A DNA stretch of 64,000 nucleotides from Inquilinus limosus (GCF_002195995.1 NZ_NHON01000007.1:1-64000), one strand, 5' to 3'; counted from the stretch's first letter, positions 8,269 through 16,909 are shown. Notes: generated by a model from the letters alone, not told the origin. Made by a program: numbers and translations.

Positions 8269-8993
8269 GGCGCCGCCCCGGCCAGGCCAATGCGGATGCG
8301 CCGGTTGTGCCGGCCCTTGTTGTCGACCTTGAGGATGCGGATCGGCGCGGACCGGCCGGTCGAGGCCAGATGGGTGCCGCCGCAGGCCTGGCGGTCCAGC
8401 CCGGCGATGTCGACGATGCGGATCAGCCCGTCCGATGTCGGCGGCGGCGTCACGGATTTCGAGCGGATCAGCCCCGGCGTGGCATGGCCCTCGGCGACGG
8501 TGACATAGTCGTCGCGCACCGCCAGGTCCTGGCGGACGACCTCGTTGATCGGGCCCTCCAGCGCGCGCAGCCGGTCGTTGTCGGCATCCGGCAGGTCGAA
8601 ATCGAGCCGGGCCGTGCCGTCGGCGCCCAGCTGCGCCCCGGTGACCAGCGCGCCGTCGAAATGCCGGAACACCAGCGCGTTCAGGATGTGGGTGCCGGTG
8701 TGCAGCTCCCGCATCATCCGGCGGAACTCCGGGTCGACCACGGCCTCGACCGGCCCGGAAACCTCGACGGCCGGGTCCTCGAGCAGGTGCCACAGCCGGC
8801 TGCCCGCGGGCTCGAAGCCGGCGACGGCGTGCTCGCCGCCCTGCCAGCGCAGCAGGCCGCGATCCGGCAGCTGGCCGCCGCCGCCGGCATAGAAGGGGGA
8901 TTGCGCCAGCAGCACCCGGCCGGGACGGGCGTCGATCACCTCGGTCTGCAGGACGAGGCAATCCGGATTCTCGTGATAGAAGGAGCGTGCCAT
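8265..8993 (-). CDS. alaX: AlaX-type alanyl-tRNA editing hydrolase
   Basis: 242 residues homologous to the editing domain of alanyl-tRNA synthetase. It shows the zinc-binding motifs of the family: HTGTH (HxxxH) near residue 97 and CGGTH near residue 205. The N-terminal SPFYAGGGGQLPDRG is the glycine-rich motif of the larger AlaX type. It hydrolyses mischarged tRNA(Ala) (Ser- or Gly-tRNA) in trans. It is transcribed with the EamA permease (4-nt overlap) and diverges from the AraC regulator 80 bp away. Confidence 0.88.
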   Translation of the reverse strand: MARSFYHENPDCLVLQTEVIDARPGRVLLAQSPFYAGGGGQLPDRGLLRWQGGEHAVAGFEPAGSRLWHLLEDPAVEVSGPVEAVVDPEFRRMMRELHTGTHILNALVFRHFDGALVTGAQLGADGTARLDFDLPDADNDRLRALEGPINEVVRQDLAVRDDYVTVAEGHATPGLIRSKSVTPPPTSDGLIRIVDIAGLDRQACGGTHLASTGRSAPIRILKVDNKGRHNRRIRIGLAGAAP

Positions 8994-9073
8994 GATGAAC
9001 GACCTGATGGAGTGAACCGCGTCAGTCTGGCGCCGGCCCGCGTGGCGCTATTGGCGGAAATCGAGGTTTTGGA

Positions 9074-9910
9074 ATGGCCCGGGTGGACCGGCTCAACATC
9101 GCGCATTACTGGCAGGACCGGACCGTCCCCGGCCTCAGCCTGATGCAGGCCGATTTCCGGACCCAGGAATACCCGCCGCACCGCCACGAGGCGCTGGTCG
9201 TCGCCGTCACCGAGGGCGGCGGCTCGATCATCAGCACCCGCGGCGTGACCGAGCCGGCGAGCCAGGACCAGGCGCTGTTCGTGTTCAACCCGGTCGAGCC
9301 GCATGCCGGCTGGATGGGGACCAGCCGGCGCTGGCTGTACCGCTCGCTGTATCTCGAGGAGGCGGCGCTCAAGGAGGTGGCGCGGTCGCTCGGGGTCGAG
9401 GACCTGACCTATTTCACCCGCAACGCCTTCGCCGACCGCGACCTGATCGCGGGATTCCTGGCGCTGCACCGTGCCCTGCAGGCCGGGCGGGACCCGCTGC
9501 TGGAGCGCGAGCTGCTGGTGTCGACCTTCGGCACCCTGTTCCGCCGCCATGGCAGCGGCGAGGGGCGGATCCAGCCCGGGCCGCGCGACCGCACCCGGCT
9601 GCGCGCCGCCACCGAGTTCATCCAGGCACGGCTGAGCGAGACGATCTCGCTGGCGGATCTCAGCGCCGCGGTCGGGCTGACCCAGTACCAGCTGATCAGC
9701 CTGTTCAAGCGCACCACCGGCCTGACGCCGCATGCCTATGTCACCCAGCTGCGCGTCGACCGCGCCGCCGGGTTCCTGGCGCAGGGCCTGCCGATCGCCG
9801 AGGTCGCCGTCGCCTCGGGCTTCTATGACCAGAGCGCGCTGACCCGGCACTTCAAGCGCTGCCATGGGATCACCCCGCTGCAATATGCCGGGGCGACCCG
9901 CTCCGCCTGA
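9074..9910 (+). CDS. AraC-family regulator with cupin-like sensor domain
   Basis: 278 residues. The N-terminal cupin-like domain (PPHRHEALVVAVTEGGG, residues ~34-50) resembles AraC arm/ligand domains. Two helix-turn-helix units lie at about 180-275 (ISLADLSAAVGLTQYQLISL and PIAEVAVASGFYDQSALTRH), the latter matching the AraC signature. It is divergent from the alaX-eamA pair with an 80-bp shared control region, so it likely regulates that pair. Confidence 0.85.
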   Translation: MARVDRLNIAHYWQDRTVPGLSLMQADFRTQEYPPHRHEALVVAVTEGGGSIISTRGVTEPASQDQALFVFNPVEPHAGWMGTSRRWLYRSLYLEEAALKEVARSLGVEDLTYFTRNAFADRDLIAGFLALHRALQAGRDPLLERELLVSTFGTLFRRHGSGEGRIQPGPRDRTRLRAATEFIQARLSETISLADLSAAVGLTQYQLISLFKRTTGLTPHAYVTQLRVDRAAGFLAQGLPIAEVAVASGFYDQSALTRHFKRCHGITPLQYAGATRSA

Positions 9911-9948
9911 GGGCAGCGGCGCTGCCCCCCTGCATGGGCGGGTTTTTC

Positions 9949-9980
9949 TTGACTTTTATGTTCCCTGTTTGTTCTAATAT
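9949..9980 (+). promoter_or_regulatory. Promoter with embedded SOS (LexA) box
   Basis: GTTC-N7-GTTC (GTTCCCTGTTTGTTC, 9960-9974) matches the direct-repeat LexA box of alphaproteobacteria. It lies between a good -35 (TTGACT, 9949-9954) and a -10-like TCTAAT/TAATAT (9973-9980). LexA bound here would block RNA polymerase directly. Transcription would begin about at the ATG (9985), so the mRNA may be leaderless. Confidence 0.7.
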
Positions 9981-9984
9981 AGGC

Positions 9985-10854
9985 ATGGTCGATCCCATCG
10001 CAGCCGAAACTCCACCCGCCGCTCCGCCGGCCGCGGATGAGGCTGCCCGGGAGATCGAGGTGCTGGCCGGGCTGACGCAGCTGGCCCTGGAGATGGCGCG
10101 GACCTGCCAGGCCCGTGCCGCCGCCGCCCTCGCGGCCGGCGATCTCGACCGCGCCGGCAAGGCCGAGGCCCGTTTCAGCAGCCTGTTCCTCGGCATCCGC
10201 CGCGTCATCGCGCTCAAGGCCAGGCTGCGCCGGCAGCAGGAGGCGTCCGCCGCAACGCCGGCCCCGGACGAGGCCGCGATGCTGTCCGAGCTGATCGAGC
10301 TCGCGCTGGAGCTGGCCCGCGGCTTCCAGGCCCTGGGCGTCACGGCCGACGATATCGACCGTGCCGCGGATGCCGAGATCCGCTTCAGCGGCCTGTTCCT
10401 CGGCATCCGCCGCGCCATAGCCCTCCAGGCCAGGCTGCGGCAGCAGCGGGAGGAGGATCGGCGCAAGGCCGAACAGCGGCGGAAGGACCGGCAGGACGAG
10501 AAAGACGACCGGCGCCACGCCGTCGCCCAGGGCGTCGCCCGCGCCATCGCCGCGGTTCCCGACGCCGAGACCCAGGAGCGGCTGACCGTCGATCTCTGGG
10601 ACCGGTTGACCGAGGACGAGCGCATCGACGTCGACCTCGCGGATACCGCCTTGCCGATCGGGGTCCTGATCGCCAGCCTGTGCCGGTCCCTCGGCCTGCC
10701 GCCCGGCGGGACGCCTCCGGCCGGCGGGCCTGGTGCCGGCGGCCCGGAAAACGGGGGAGTGCCCGGGGCCGATCGGGCCGGCTCCGGTCCGAAGGGCCAG
10801 GCTTTTGGCCCCGCCTCGCACCGGGCTTCTTCCAATGCCCGCGCCCGGGGATGA
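9985..10854 (+). CDS. SOS-box-controlled protein with two helical repeats, unknown function
   Basis: 289 residues, mostly helical and charged. Two copies of a ~55-residue unit are visible. Copy 1 (about 28-85) contains LTQLALEMARTCQ and AEARFSSLFLGIRRVIALKA. Copy 2 (about 95-152) contains LIELALELARGFQ and AEIRFSGLFLGIRRAIALQA. A basic coiled-coil stretch (REEDRRKAEQRRKDRQDEK) and an acidic region (LWDRLTEDERIDVDLAD) follow, then a Gly/Pro-rich tail. There is no enzymatic motif. I chose ATG 9985 because the promoter ends there; an upstream ATG at 9934 would include the promoter. The function is unknown; the LexA box suggests a DNA-damage role. Confidence 0.65.
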   Translation: MVDPIAAETPPAAPPAADEAAREIEVLAGLTQLALEMARTCQARAAAALAAGDLDRAGKAEARFSSLFLGIRRVIALKARLRRQQEASAATPAPDEAAMLSELIELALELARGFQALGVTADDIDRAADAEIRFSGLFLGIRRAIALQARLRQQREEDRRKAEQRRKDRQDEKDDRRHAVAQGVARAIAAVPDAETQERLTVDLWDRLTEDERIDVDLADTALPIGVLIASLCRSLGLPPGGTPPAGGPGAGGPENGGVPGADRAGSGPKGQAFGPASHRASSNARARG

Positions 10855-11017
10855 CCGGCCGCCCGCCGGCACCGGGCCGCCCGGCGCCGGGCCGCCCGAC
10901 TCCGCGCCGTCGCCCGACCATTGCGGCTGACCGCAGGATCGGTCGCCGCCGCCGCAGGAGATATGCGCACATATCAACTTCCCGCGCCGGCGAGACTTTT
11001 CACAACGCACCCCACGC

Positions 11018-11102
11018 CGTCATTGCGAGGAAGCGAAGCCGACGAATCCATCCAGGGCCACGTCAAACGGCCCTGGATCGCTTCGCTGCGCTCGCAATGA
11101 CG
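11018..11102. repeat. Intergenic palindromic repeat, TCATTGCGAGG...CTCGCAATGA class
   Basis: Long inverted repeat CGTCATTGCGAGGAAGCGAA ... CGCTGCGCTCGCAATGACG with inner arms CCAGGGCC/GGCCCTGG. It is near-identical to 60595-60682 and related to 24357-24446. The 333-bp gap 10855-11187 otherwise has only GC-rich DNA and a small inverted repeat GATATG-CGCA-CATATC at 10960-10975; no gene is seen. Confidence 0.8.
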
Positions 11103-11187
11103 ATGTTGGGAATTCCGAAGACGTGCCGCTCGCGGGACAGGCCTGCGCGTGGGCGCTCGGGTATCGCCGATCCGCCTCCGGCCGCGA

Positions 11188-12789
11188 TCACTCGGCGGAG
11201 AGCTGGGCGGCTCCCGTATCCTCGTCTTCCGCGCCGCCGTCAGCGGCATTTGCCGTCACGTCCCGATCGACGGGAGGCCTCGCCGCGGCGGGCGCCTCCT
11301 CGGGCGCGTTCGGGTCGCCGGGGGCGGTCTCGCAGCCCAGCTCCGGCACCGTCACGATGCGGTGGCCGCCGCGGCCGGCGGCGCGGCAGACGATGAAGCC
11401 GCGCTGCTCCATATAGGACAGGAGGCGCCGGGTGCGGCCGACCGACTGGGTGCCGTAGGCGCGGGCGATGGTGGCGTCGGACGGGCAGGGGGCGCCGGCC
11501 ATCGCCGCCTTGACCAGCAGCAGGAAGATGCCCTGCATGTCCTCCGGCAGCTCGCGCGACAGCCCGGTCGCGTGCTGCCAGGCCGGGCTCTCCGCCGTGT
11601 CGGTGTCGACCCCGGCGCGGGCCACGGCCAGCCGGGCGCGGAAGCCGGCCAGGTCGAGCGCCGGGGCGCTGCGGCTGCCGACCCGCTGGATCCGGCAGCG
11701 CACCAGGAAGTCCTGGTACAGCACCGAGATCGGGCGGAAGGCCGAATCCTCCTCCGCCACCAGGTCGCGCAGCACCGTGTCGATCGCGGCGTCGCGCTCG
11801 GCCTGGGGCATCGGGTCCGCCTCCTCCTCCGCCGGGGCGGTGTCGGGGCGGCTGCGGATCAGCTGGGCCAGCAGCTCGGCCGTCGATTGCGGCGGCTGCG
11901 GCGGCGGCCGGGTCGGGCGCGGCATCGGCGGCTCGGCCTCGACCGCCTTGAAGATCAGCGCGTGCACGTCCTCGGGCGGCGCCTCGGGCATCGGCAGCAG
12001 CTTCGGGCTGGTCGACCGGGCGCCAGTCTCGACCGCGCCGATGCGCACCTCGATCGGCCGGCGCGACAGGGCCGGGCCGAGGGCGACGAAGCGGCCGCGG
12101 CCGAGATCGCGGAACATCTCGGCCTGGCGCCGTTCCAGCCCCAGGAGGTCGGCGGCGCGGGCCATGTCGATGTCGAGAAAGGTGCGGCCCATCAGGAAAT
12201 TCGAGGCCTCGGCCGCCACGTTCTTGGCCAGCTTGGCCAGGCGCTGGGTGGCGATCACCCCGGCCAGGCCGCGCTTGCGGCCGCGGCTCATCAGGTTGGC
12301 CATGGCGCCCAGCGTGGCCTTGCGCGCCTCCTCCGACACGTCGCCGGCCGCGGCAGGGGCGAAGAGCTGGGCCTCGTCGACCACGACCAGGATCGGGTAC
12401 CAGAGGTCGCGCTCGGCGTCGAACAGCCCGTTCAGGAAGGCGGCGGCGGCGCGCATCTGGGAATCGATGTCGCAGCGCTCGAGGTTCAGCACGGCGGAGG
12501 TGCGGTGCTGCCGCACCCGGCCGGCGATGCGGTACAGGTCGTCGTCGGAGCGGTCGCCATCGACCACGATGTGGCCGAAGCGGTCGGCCAGGCTGACGAA
12601 GTCGCCTTCGGGGTCGACCACCACCTGCTGCACCCAGGGCGCGCTCTGCTCCAAGAGGCGGCGCAGCAGATGCGACTTGCCGGAGCCGGAATTGCCCTGC
12701 ACCAGCAGGCGCGTCGCCAGCAGTTCCTCGAGATCGATCATGGCCGATGTCCCGTCGGACAGCGTTCCGATGTCGATTTGAACCGTCAT
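11188..12789 (-). CDS. HerA/DUF87-type P-loop ATPase with C-terminal winged-helix region
   Basis: 533 residues. Walker A GNSGSGKS lies at residues 32-39. Walker B is PILVVVDEAQLF (~145-156). An arginine-rich motif, NLMSRGRKRGLAGVIATQR, matches the HerA/FtsK-class sensor region. The C-terminal ~150 residues (GTQSVGRTRRLLSYMEQRGFI) look like a winged helix, and the tail is Ala/Glu/Asp-rich. Start at the ATG behind GGAGGGG, not the upstream one at 12831. Such ATPases pump or thread DNA or act in defence. No NurA nuclease or defence partner is adjacent, so the role is open. Confidence 0.75.
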   Translation of the reverse strand: MTVQIDIGTLSDGTSAMIDLEELLATRLLVQGNSGSGKSHLLRRLLEQSAPWVQQVVVDPEGDFVSLADRFGHIVVDGDRSDDDLYRIAGRVRQHRTSAVLNLERCDIDSQMRAAAAFLNGLFDAERDLWYPILVVVDEAQLFAPAAAGDVSEEARKATLGAMANLMSRGRKRGLAGVIATQRLAKLAKNVAAEASNFLMGRTFLDIDMARAADLLGLERRQAEMFRDLGRGRFVALGPALSRRPIEVRIGAVETGARSTSPKLLPMPEAPPEDVHALIFKAVEAEPPMPRPTRPPPQPPQSTAELLAQLIRSRPDTAPAEEEADPMPQAERDAAIDTVLRDLVAEEDSAFRPISVLYQDFLVRCRIQRVGSRSAPALDLAGFRARLAVARAGVDTDTAESPAWQHATGLSRELPEDMQGIFLLLVKAAMAGAPCPSDATIARAYGTQSVGRTRRLLSYMEQRGFIVCRAAGRGGHRIVTVPELGCETAPGDPNAPEEAPAAARPPVDRDVTANAADGGAEDEDTGAAQLSAE

Positions 12790-12894
12790 CACCCCTCCGC
12801 GCCCACCCGCCGGGGACGGCGGGGAGGGCATGGTCTATCACGACCGACCGCGGGTCGGGCAACCCGATGGGGCAGGGCAGGGTCCCGGCGGGAC

Positions 12895-13785
12895 TCAGCG
12901 GCCGAGCCGGCGTTCGACCTGGCGAATCAGCCCCTTCGCATCGGCCGGCGCGCGCACCTTGGCGTCATTGTCGAAATAGACATAGACGCCGCGCCTGGCC
13001 CGCTTCGGCCCGGGCTTGTCGACCACCCGTTCGGCATCCTTCGGCTCGTGCCCGGCGGCCCAGGCGGCGACGCGGGTGGCCCAGCTGTCCAGCGCCTTGT
13101 CGCCATAGCCGCTGACATACAACTGCTCCGACCCGTGCAGGCGGCAGTAGACGAAGTCGGCGGTCAGGTCCATGCGCCGCGGCCAGTCCACCGTGTCGGC
13201 GCAGACCAGCGCCACGCCATGGCGGCGCAGCAGCCGGATGAAGGCGGGGTCGAGGAAGCTGTCGTGGCGGATCTCCATGGCGTGCCGAAGCGGCCGCTTG
13301 CGGTCGGTCTTCGTCCAGGCCCGGCCGGCGAAGCGCTCATCATGCCGGCGGGCCATTGCGGCCGCGGCCTCGGTGTCCTTCGGCAGCAGGTCGAGGAAGG
13401 CCTCGATCCGCTCCGGGTCGAAGCGGAAGCCGGGCGAGAACTGCCACAGGATCGGCCCCAGCTTCGGCCCGAGGCGCAAGGGCCCGGAGGCGAGGAAGTT
13501 GGCCAGCGGCGTCTCGATCTCGCGCAGCCGTCTCGTGTGGGTGATGAAGCGCGGCCCCTTGACCGCGAAGACGAAGCCGTCCGGCGTCTCCTCGGCCCAG
13601 CGGGCATAGCTCTCCGGCCGCTGGCTGCCGTAGAAGGTGCCGTTGATCTCGATGGTCGGGAAGGTCCCGGCGGCGAAGGCCAGCTCGCGCTTCTGCGGCA
13701 GGCCCTTGGGATAGAACACGCCGCGCCAGGGCCGGTAGGTCCAGCCCGAGATCCCGATCCGCACCTGTCCCGGCTTGCCGGCCAT
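12895..13785 (-). CDS. DUF72 (YecE-like) TIM-barrel protein
   Basis: 296 residues with the DUF72 landmarks: IGISGWTYRPWRGVFYP at the N-terminus, IEINGTFYGSQRPESYARW, FAVKGPRFITH, and C-terminal YVYFDNDAKVRAP. Start at MAGKPG, directly behind GGGGAGGAG; the frame extends to 13806 without a better signal. The biochemical function of the family is not established. It lies 105 bp upstream of the HerA-like ATPase gene on the same strand. Confidence 0.85.
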   Translation of the reverse strand: MAGKPGQVRIGISGWTYRPWRGVFYPKGLPQKRELAFAAGTFPTIEINGTFYGSQRPESYARWAEETPDGFVFAVKGPRFITHTRRLREIETPLANFLASGPLRLGPKLGPILWQFSPGFRFDPERIEAFLDLLPKDTEAAAAMARRHDERFAGRAWTKTDRKRPLRHAMEIRHDSFLDPAFIRLLRRHGVALVCADTVDWPRRMDLTADFVYCRLHGSEQLYVSGYGDKALDSWATRVAAWAAGHEPKDAERVVDKPGPKRARRGVYVYFDNDAKVRAPADAKGLIRQVERRLGR

Positions 13786-13850
13786 TGCGCTCCTCCCCTG
13801 AGGCAACGCCTCCGGTGCGGGCTCGGTGCCGCTCGGGCCGGCAAAAGCAG

Positions 13851-13877
13851 AAAGGGCGGCCCCTGGCGCCGCCCTTT
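13851..13877 (-). terminator. Terminator of porin 1
   Basis: A 10-bp stem AAAGGGCGGC / GCCGCCCTTT with a 7-nt loop lies 34 bp past the stop. On the minus strand it is followed by CTGCTTTTGCC, a broken U-rich tail. The same hairpin core follows porin 2. Confidence 0.7.
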
Positions 13878-13910
13878 CCTCGCTCGGTGCGTCAGGAGGT
13901 CAGCCTTCGA

Positions 13911-15065
13911 TCAGAAGGAGATCACCATGCCGGTGGTCAGGTTGGTCGATTCATAGTCCTGGCCGCTGCGGAACTCGTTCTTCTCGTAGGACAGTTCGGT
14001 GAAGGTGTTCAGGCCCGGCGCCAGGTTGTAGAGGAACGAGCCGATGACGCTGTGGTTGGTCTTCAGGTCCTTGCCGTTGGTGAAGGACGAGTTGACGTTG
14101 TTGCCCTTCTCCGCGGTGGTGTAGGCATAGCCGACCGAGACCACGAACGGGCCGCTGCCGTAGGACAGGTCGCCGGTGATCGAGTCGATCGCCTTGTCGG
14201 CGCGATAGGTGCTGGAATAGTGCACCCAGTTCACGCTGCCGCCGAAGCCGCTGGAGTGGATCAGCTGGCCGCCGAGGCTGTAGGCCTCGAAGTCGTGGTT
14301 GCCCTGGACGCCGTTGCCGTTGCTGGCCGAACCGGCGACGCGCACCGAGGTGCCATCGAACGTGTTGGCGTAGTTGATGCCGGCGGTGACGACGTTCTCG
14401 TAGCGGGTGTTGCTGTCGTCGATCAGGTCGTTGCGGCCGCCGTTGCCGGCATGGCTGTTGCCGCCGGCGACCGGGGTGAAGTCGACCGCGAAGGAGAAGC
14501 CGGAGAAGGACGGCGAGGAGTACTTGATCTTGGTGTCCTTGCCGTTCAGGCCGCCGATGCCGTAGGTCGGGTCGACCGCGTACAGGGTGTCGGAGCCGGC
14601 GAACAGGTTGAACTTGCCGTCCAGGCCGTCGCCCCAGCTGGCGCCGAGGCCCAGCTTGCTGTTGAACACGTCATGGGCATAGACGTAGCCGATATCGGCC
14701 GCGACATAGGGCGCGTCGCCGAAGGTCAGGGTGCCGAAGTCGCCCTTGACGTACAGGTAGGTGCGGTCGACGGTGACGTTGTTCTTCCGGTCCACATTGT
14801 TCATGCGGATGCGGGCGCCGTATTCCAGGCCGGAATCGGTGACATTCTTGATGTCGAACTGCAGCCGCGCGTTGGAAACGAAATCGTAGTCGCGGTCGAA
14901 GGTGTTGTCCTTGGTGTCGCTGATCGACAGGCCGGCCATGAAGCCGATCCAGCCGCTGAGTTTGAGCGACAGGCCCGAGGTGACGTTCTGGTCCGCCGCC
15001 TGGGCAATACTCGTCCCTCCCGTGGCGGCCGAGAGGCACACCCCGAGCAACAGAAACTTCCGCAT
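13911..15065 (-). CDS. Outer-membrane porin, copy 1
   Basis: 384 residues with a signal peptide (MRKFLLLGVCLSAATGGTSIAQA) and a beta-barrel ending in phenylalanine (GMVISF), as needed for BAM insertion. Alternating Gly/Tyr/Asn strands and GDAPYVAADIG, GLDGKFNLFAG fit the Rhodospirillum/Rhodobacter-type trimeric porins. Start chosen at MRKFLLL behind GAGGGGAAG; upstream residues to 15152 lack signal character. It forms a general diffusion channel. It is a tandem paralogue of the equal-length porin at 15408-16562. Confidence 0.85.
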   Translation of the reverse strand: MRKFLLLGVCLSAATGGTSIAQAADQNVTSGLSLKLSGWIGFMAGLSISDTKDNTFDRDYDFVSNARLQFDIKNVTDSGLEYGARIRMNNVDRKNNVTVDRTYLYVKGDFGTLTFGDAPYVAADIGYVYAHDVFNSKLGLGASWGDGLDGKFNLFAGSDTLYAVDPTYGIGGLNGKDTKIKYSSPSFSGFSFAVDFTPVAGGNSHAGNGGRNDLIDDSNTRYENVVTAGINYANTFDGTSVRVAGSASNGNGVQGNHDFEAYSLGGQLIHSSGFGGSVNWVHYSSTYRADKAIDSITGDLSYGSGPFVVSVGYAYTTAEKGNNVNSSFTNGKDLKTNHSVIGSFLYNLAPGLNTFTELSYEKNEFRSGQDYESTNLTTGMVISF

Positions 15066-15347
15066 TTTACTTCCCCTCGCGTATCGGGCGTGCGTCCCCG
15101 CAGTCGCGGCGCCGACCCTTCCTGTAACGGCGAGGCTTATACAGAGCGGCAAATTTTAAAATCAATCACCGGCCGCGACAAAAAGCCGGATTGCCGGCAA
15201 ATTTCATAAAATAGTCACGAGCGTTCGGCCCGGCCGATGGCGGCGCATCGGCGGGCTGGCGGGTGGCCAGTCAGGCCCAGCAGGCCGTCCGGGACCGGGA
15301 ATGGCGGGCGAGGGGAAGGCCGCGCTTCACGCCGGGGCCGGCAAGAG

Positions 15348-15374
15348 GAAGGGCGGCCCCTGGCGCCGCCCTTC
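15348..15374 (-). terminator. Hairpin after porin 2
   Basis: A 10-bp stem GAAGGGCGGC / GCCGCCCTTC with loop CCCCTGG, 33 bp past the stop. It is nearly the same hairpin as after porin 1, so the duplication included the terminator. Confidence 0.65.
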
Positions 15375-15407
15375 AAGTCTGCTGGATGTCACACGGTTGG
15401 CTGCCGA

Positions 15408-16562
15408 TCAGAAGCTGATGGCGAGGCCCGTGGTCAGGTTGGTCGACTCATAGTCCTTGCCGGCGCGGAACTCATTCCGCTCGTAGGACAGCTCGGTGAA
15501 GGTGTTCAGGCCCGGCGCCAGGTTGTAGAGGAACGAACCGATGACGCTGTGGTTGGCCTTCAGGTCGGACCCGCTGGTGAACTGCGAGTTCAGGCCGTTG
15601 TTCTTCTCGGCGGTGGTGTAGGCATAGCCGATCGAGACCACGAACGGGCCGCCATAGTAGGACAGGTCGCCGGTGATCGAGTCGATCGCCTTGTCGGAGC
15701 GGTAGGTGCTGGCGAAGTGCACCCAGTTCACGCTGCCGGCGAAGCCGCTCGAATGCACGATCTGGCCGCCGAGGCTGTAGGCCTCGTAGTCCTGGTTGCC
15801 CGAGACGCCGTTACCGGTGCCGGCCGAGGCCCGGGCCGTGACGGTCGTCCCGTCGAAGGTGTTGGTGTACTGCAGGCCGCCGGTGACGATGTTCTCGTAC
15901 CGGGTGCTGCCGTCATTGAACAGGTCGTTGCGGCCGCCATTGCCGGCATGGCCGTTGCCACCCGCGACCGGGGTGAAGTCGATGCCGAAGGACACGCCGG
16001 AGAAGGACGGCGAGGTGTACTTGATCTTGGTGTCCTTGCCGTTCAGGCCGCCGATGCCGTAGGTCGGGTCGATGGCGTAGAAGGTGTCGGAACCGGCGAA
16101 CAGGTTGAACTTGCCGTCCAGGCCGTCGCCCCAGCCGGCGCCGAGGCCCAGCTTGCCGTTCAGCGTGTCATGGGCATAGACGTAACCGAAGTCGCCGATC
16201 GCGTAGGGCGCGTCGCCGAAGGTCACCGTGCCGAAGCTGCCCTTGACGTACAGATAGGTGCGGTCGACGGTGACGTTGTTCTTCCGGTCCACATTGTTCA
16301 TGCGGATGCGGGCGCCGTATTCCAGGCCGGAATCGGTGACGTTCTTGATGTCGAACTGCAGCCGCGCATTGGACAGGAAGTCGTAGTCGCGGTCGAAGCT
16401 GCTGTCATTGGTGTCGCTGATCGACAGGCCGGCCATGAAGCCGAGCCAGCCATTGATCTTCAGCGACAGACCCGAGGTGACGGGTGCGTCCGCCGCCTGG
16501 GCCGTGTTGATCCCTGCCGCGGCGGCCGCAAGGCACACCCCGAGCATCAAAACCTTCCGCAT
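15408..16562 (-). CDS. Outer-membrane porin, copy 2
   Basis: 384 residues, the same length as copy 1 and mostly alignable without gaps. It has a signal peptide (MRKVLMLGVCLAAAAAGINTAQA), and long stretches such as GLEYGARIRMNNVDRKNNV are identical in both. It ends LAISF with the terminal Phe. Differences cluster in likely loops (for example NDGSTRYEN versus DDSNTRYEN, and GSDLKANHS versus GKDLKTNHS), suggesting divergence of exposed or constriction residues. It was probably produced by tandem duplication of gene plus terminator. Confidence 0.85.
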   Translation of the reverse strand: MRKVLMLGVCLAAAAAGINTAQAADAPVTSGLSLKINGWLGFMAGLSISDTNDSSFDRDYDFLSNARLQFDIKNVTDSGLEYGARIRMNNVDRKNNVTVDRTYLYVKGSFGTVTFGDAPYAIGDFGYVYAHDTLNGKLGLGAGWGDGLDGKFNLFAGSDTFYAIDPTYGIGGLNGKDTKIKYTSPSFSGVSFGIDFTPVAGGNGHAGNGGRNDLFNDGSTRYENIVTGGLQYTNTFDGTTVTARASAGTGNGVSGNQDYEAYSLGGQIVHSSGFAGSVNWVHFASTYRSDKAIDSITGDLSYYGGPFVVSIGYAYTTAEKNNGLNSQFTSGSDLKANHSVIGSFLYNLAPGLNTFTELSYERNEFRAGKDYESTNLTTGLAISF

Positions 16563-16639
16563 TGCTCGTCCCCCGTTGACGGATTGGGTCGCGTTTCGTC
16601 ACGGCCTCGACCGTCCCCCGGCCAAAGCGCGCAGAACTT

Positions 16640-16800
16640 ATGGGGCAGGTAGGACAAAAGCAATAGAGATTCAGTCAAAGCATTTCGGATCTGCGGTGAA
16701 TTCAAATCGGTTTCGGTATAGTTACAGAATTATTTTAACATTCAAGAATGTATGTCTAGCGAGTGTCGTAAGAATACGATCATGCATGTATGTTTCGATT
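16640..16800. promoter_or_regulatory. AT-rich divergent control region (porin 2 / ggt)
   Basis: The 347-bp gap 16563-16909 contains about 160 bp that is strikingly AT-rich for this window (for example AGAATTATTTTAACATTCAA near 16727-16746). No ORF fits. It probably holds the porin promoter and a nucleoid-protein or regulator binding site; no specific operator was recognised. Confidence 0.5.
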
Positions 16801-16909
16801 GGGGCGCTGTGATGCCGGCCGATCGGGGTCTGGAGGCGGCGGGGCATGGTTGCCAATAGGCCTCGCCGCCGATATCAACCAGGGGTTCGAACGCGGAAGG
16901 ATGCAGCAG

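Noticed and set aside
7201-8961. A 586-residue AlaX-EamA fusion
   Set aside because: The permease frame running upstream across alaX is an Arg/Pro/Gly-rich shadow. AlaX is encoded in a different frame with intact motifs, so they are two coupled genes.
11018-11102. Palindromic repeats as CRISPR units or tRNA-like genes
   Set aside because: The copies are dispersed singly with nested inverted arms. There are no regularly spaced direct repeats, and no cloverleaf or CCA-type end was found.
13785-15209. Plus-strand 474-codon frame over porin 1
   Set aside because: It is opposite a porin with signal peptide and terminal Phe. The same kind of shadow appears over porin 2, as expected from the duplication.
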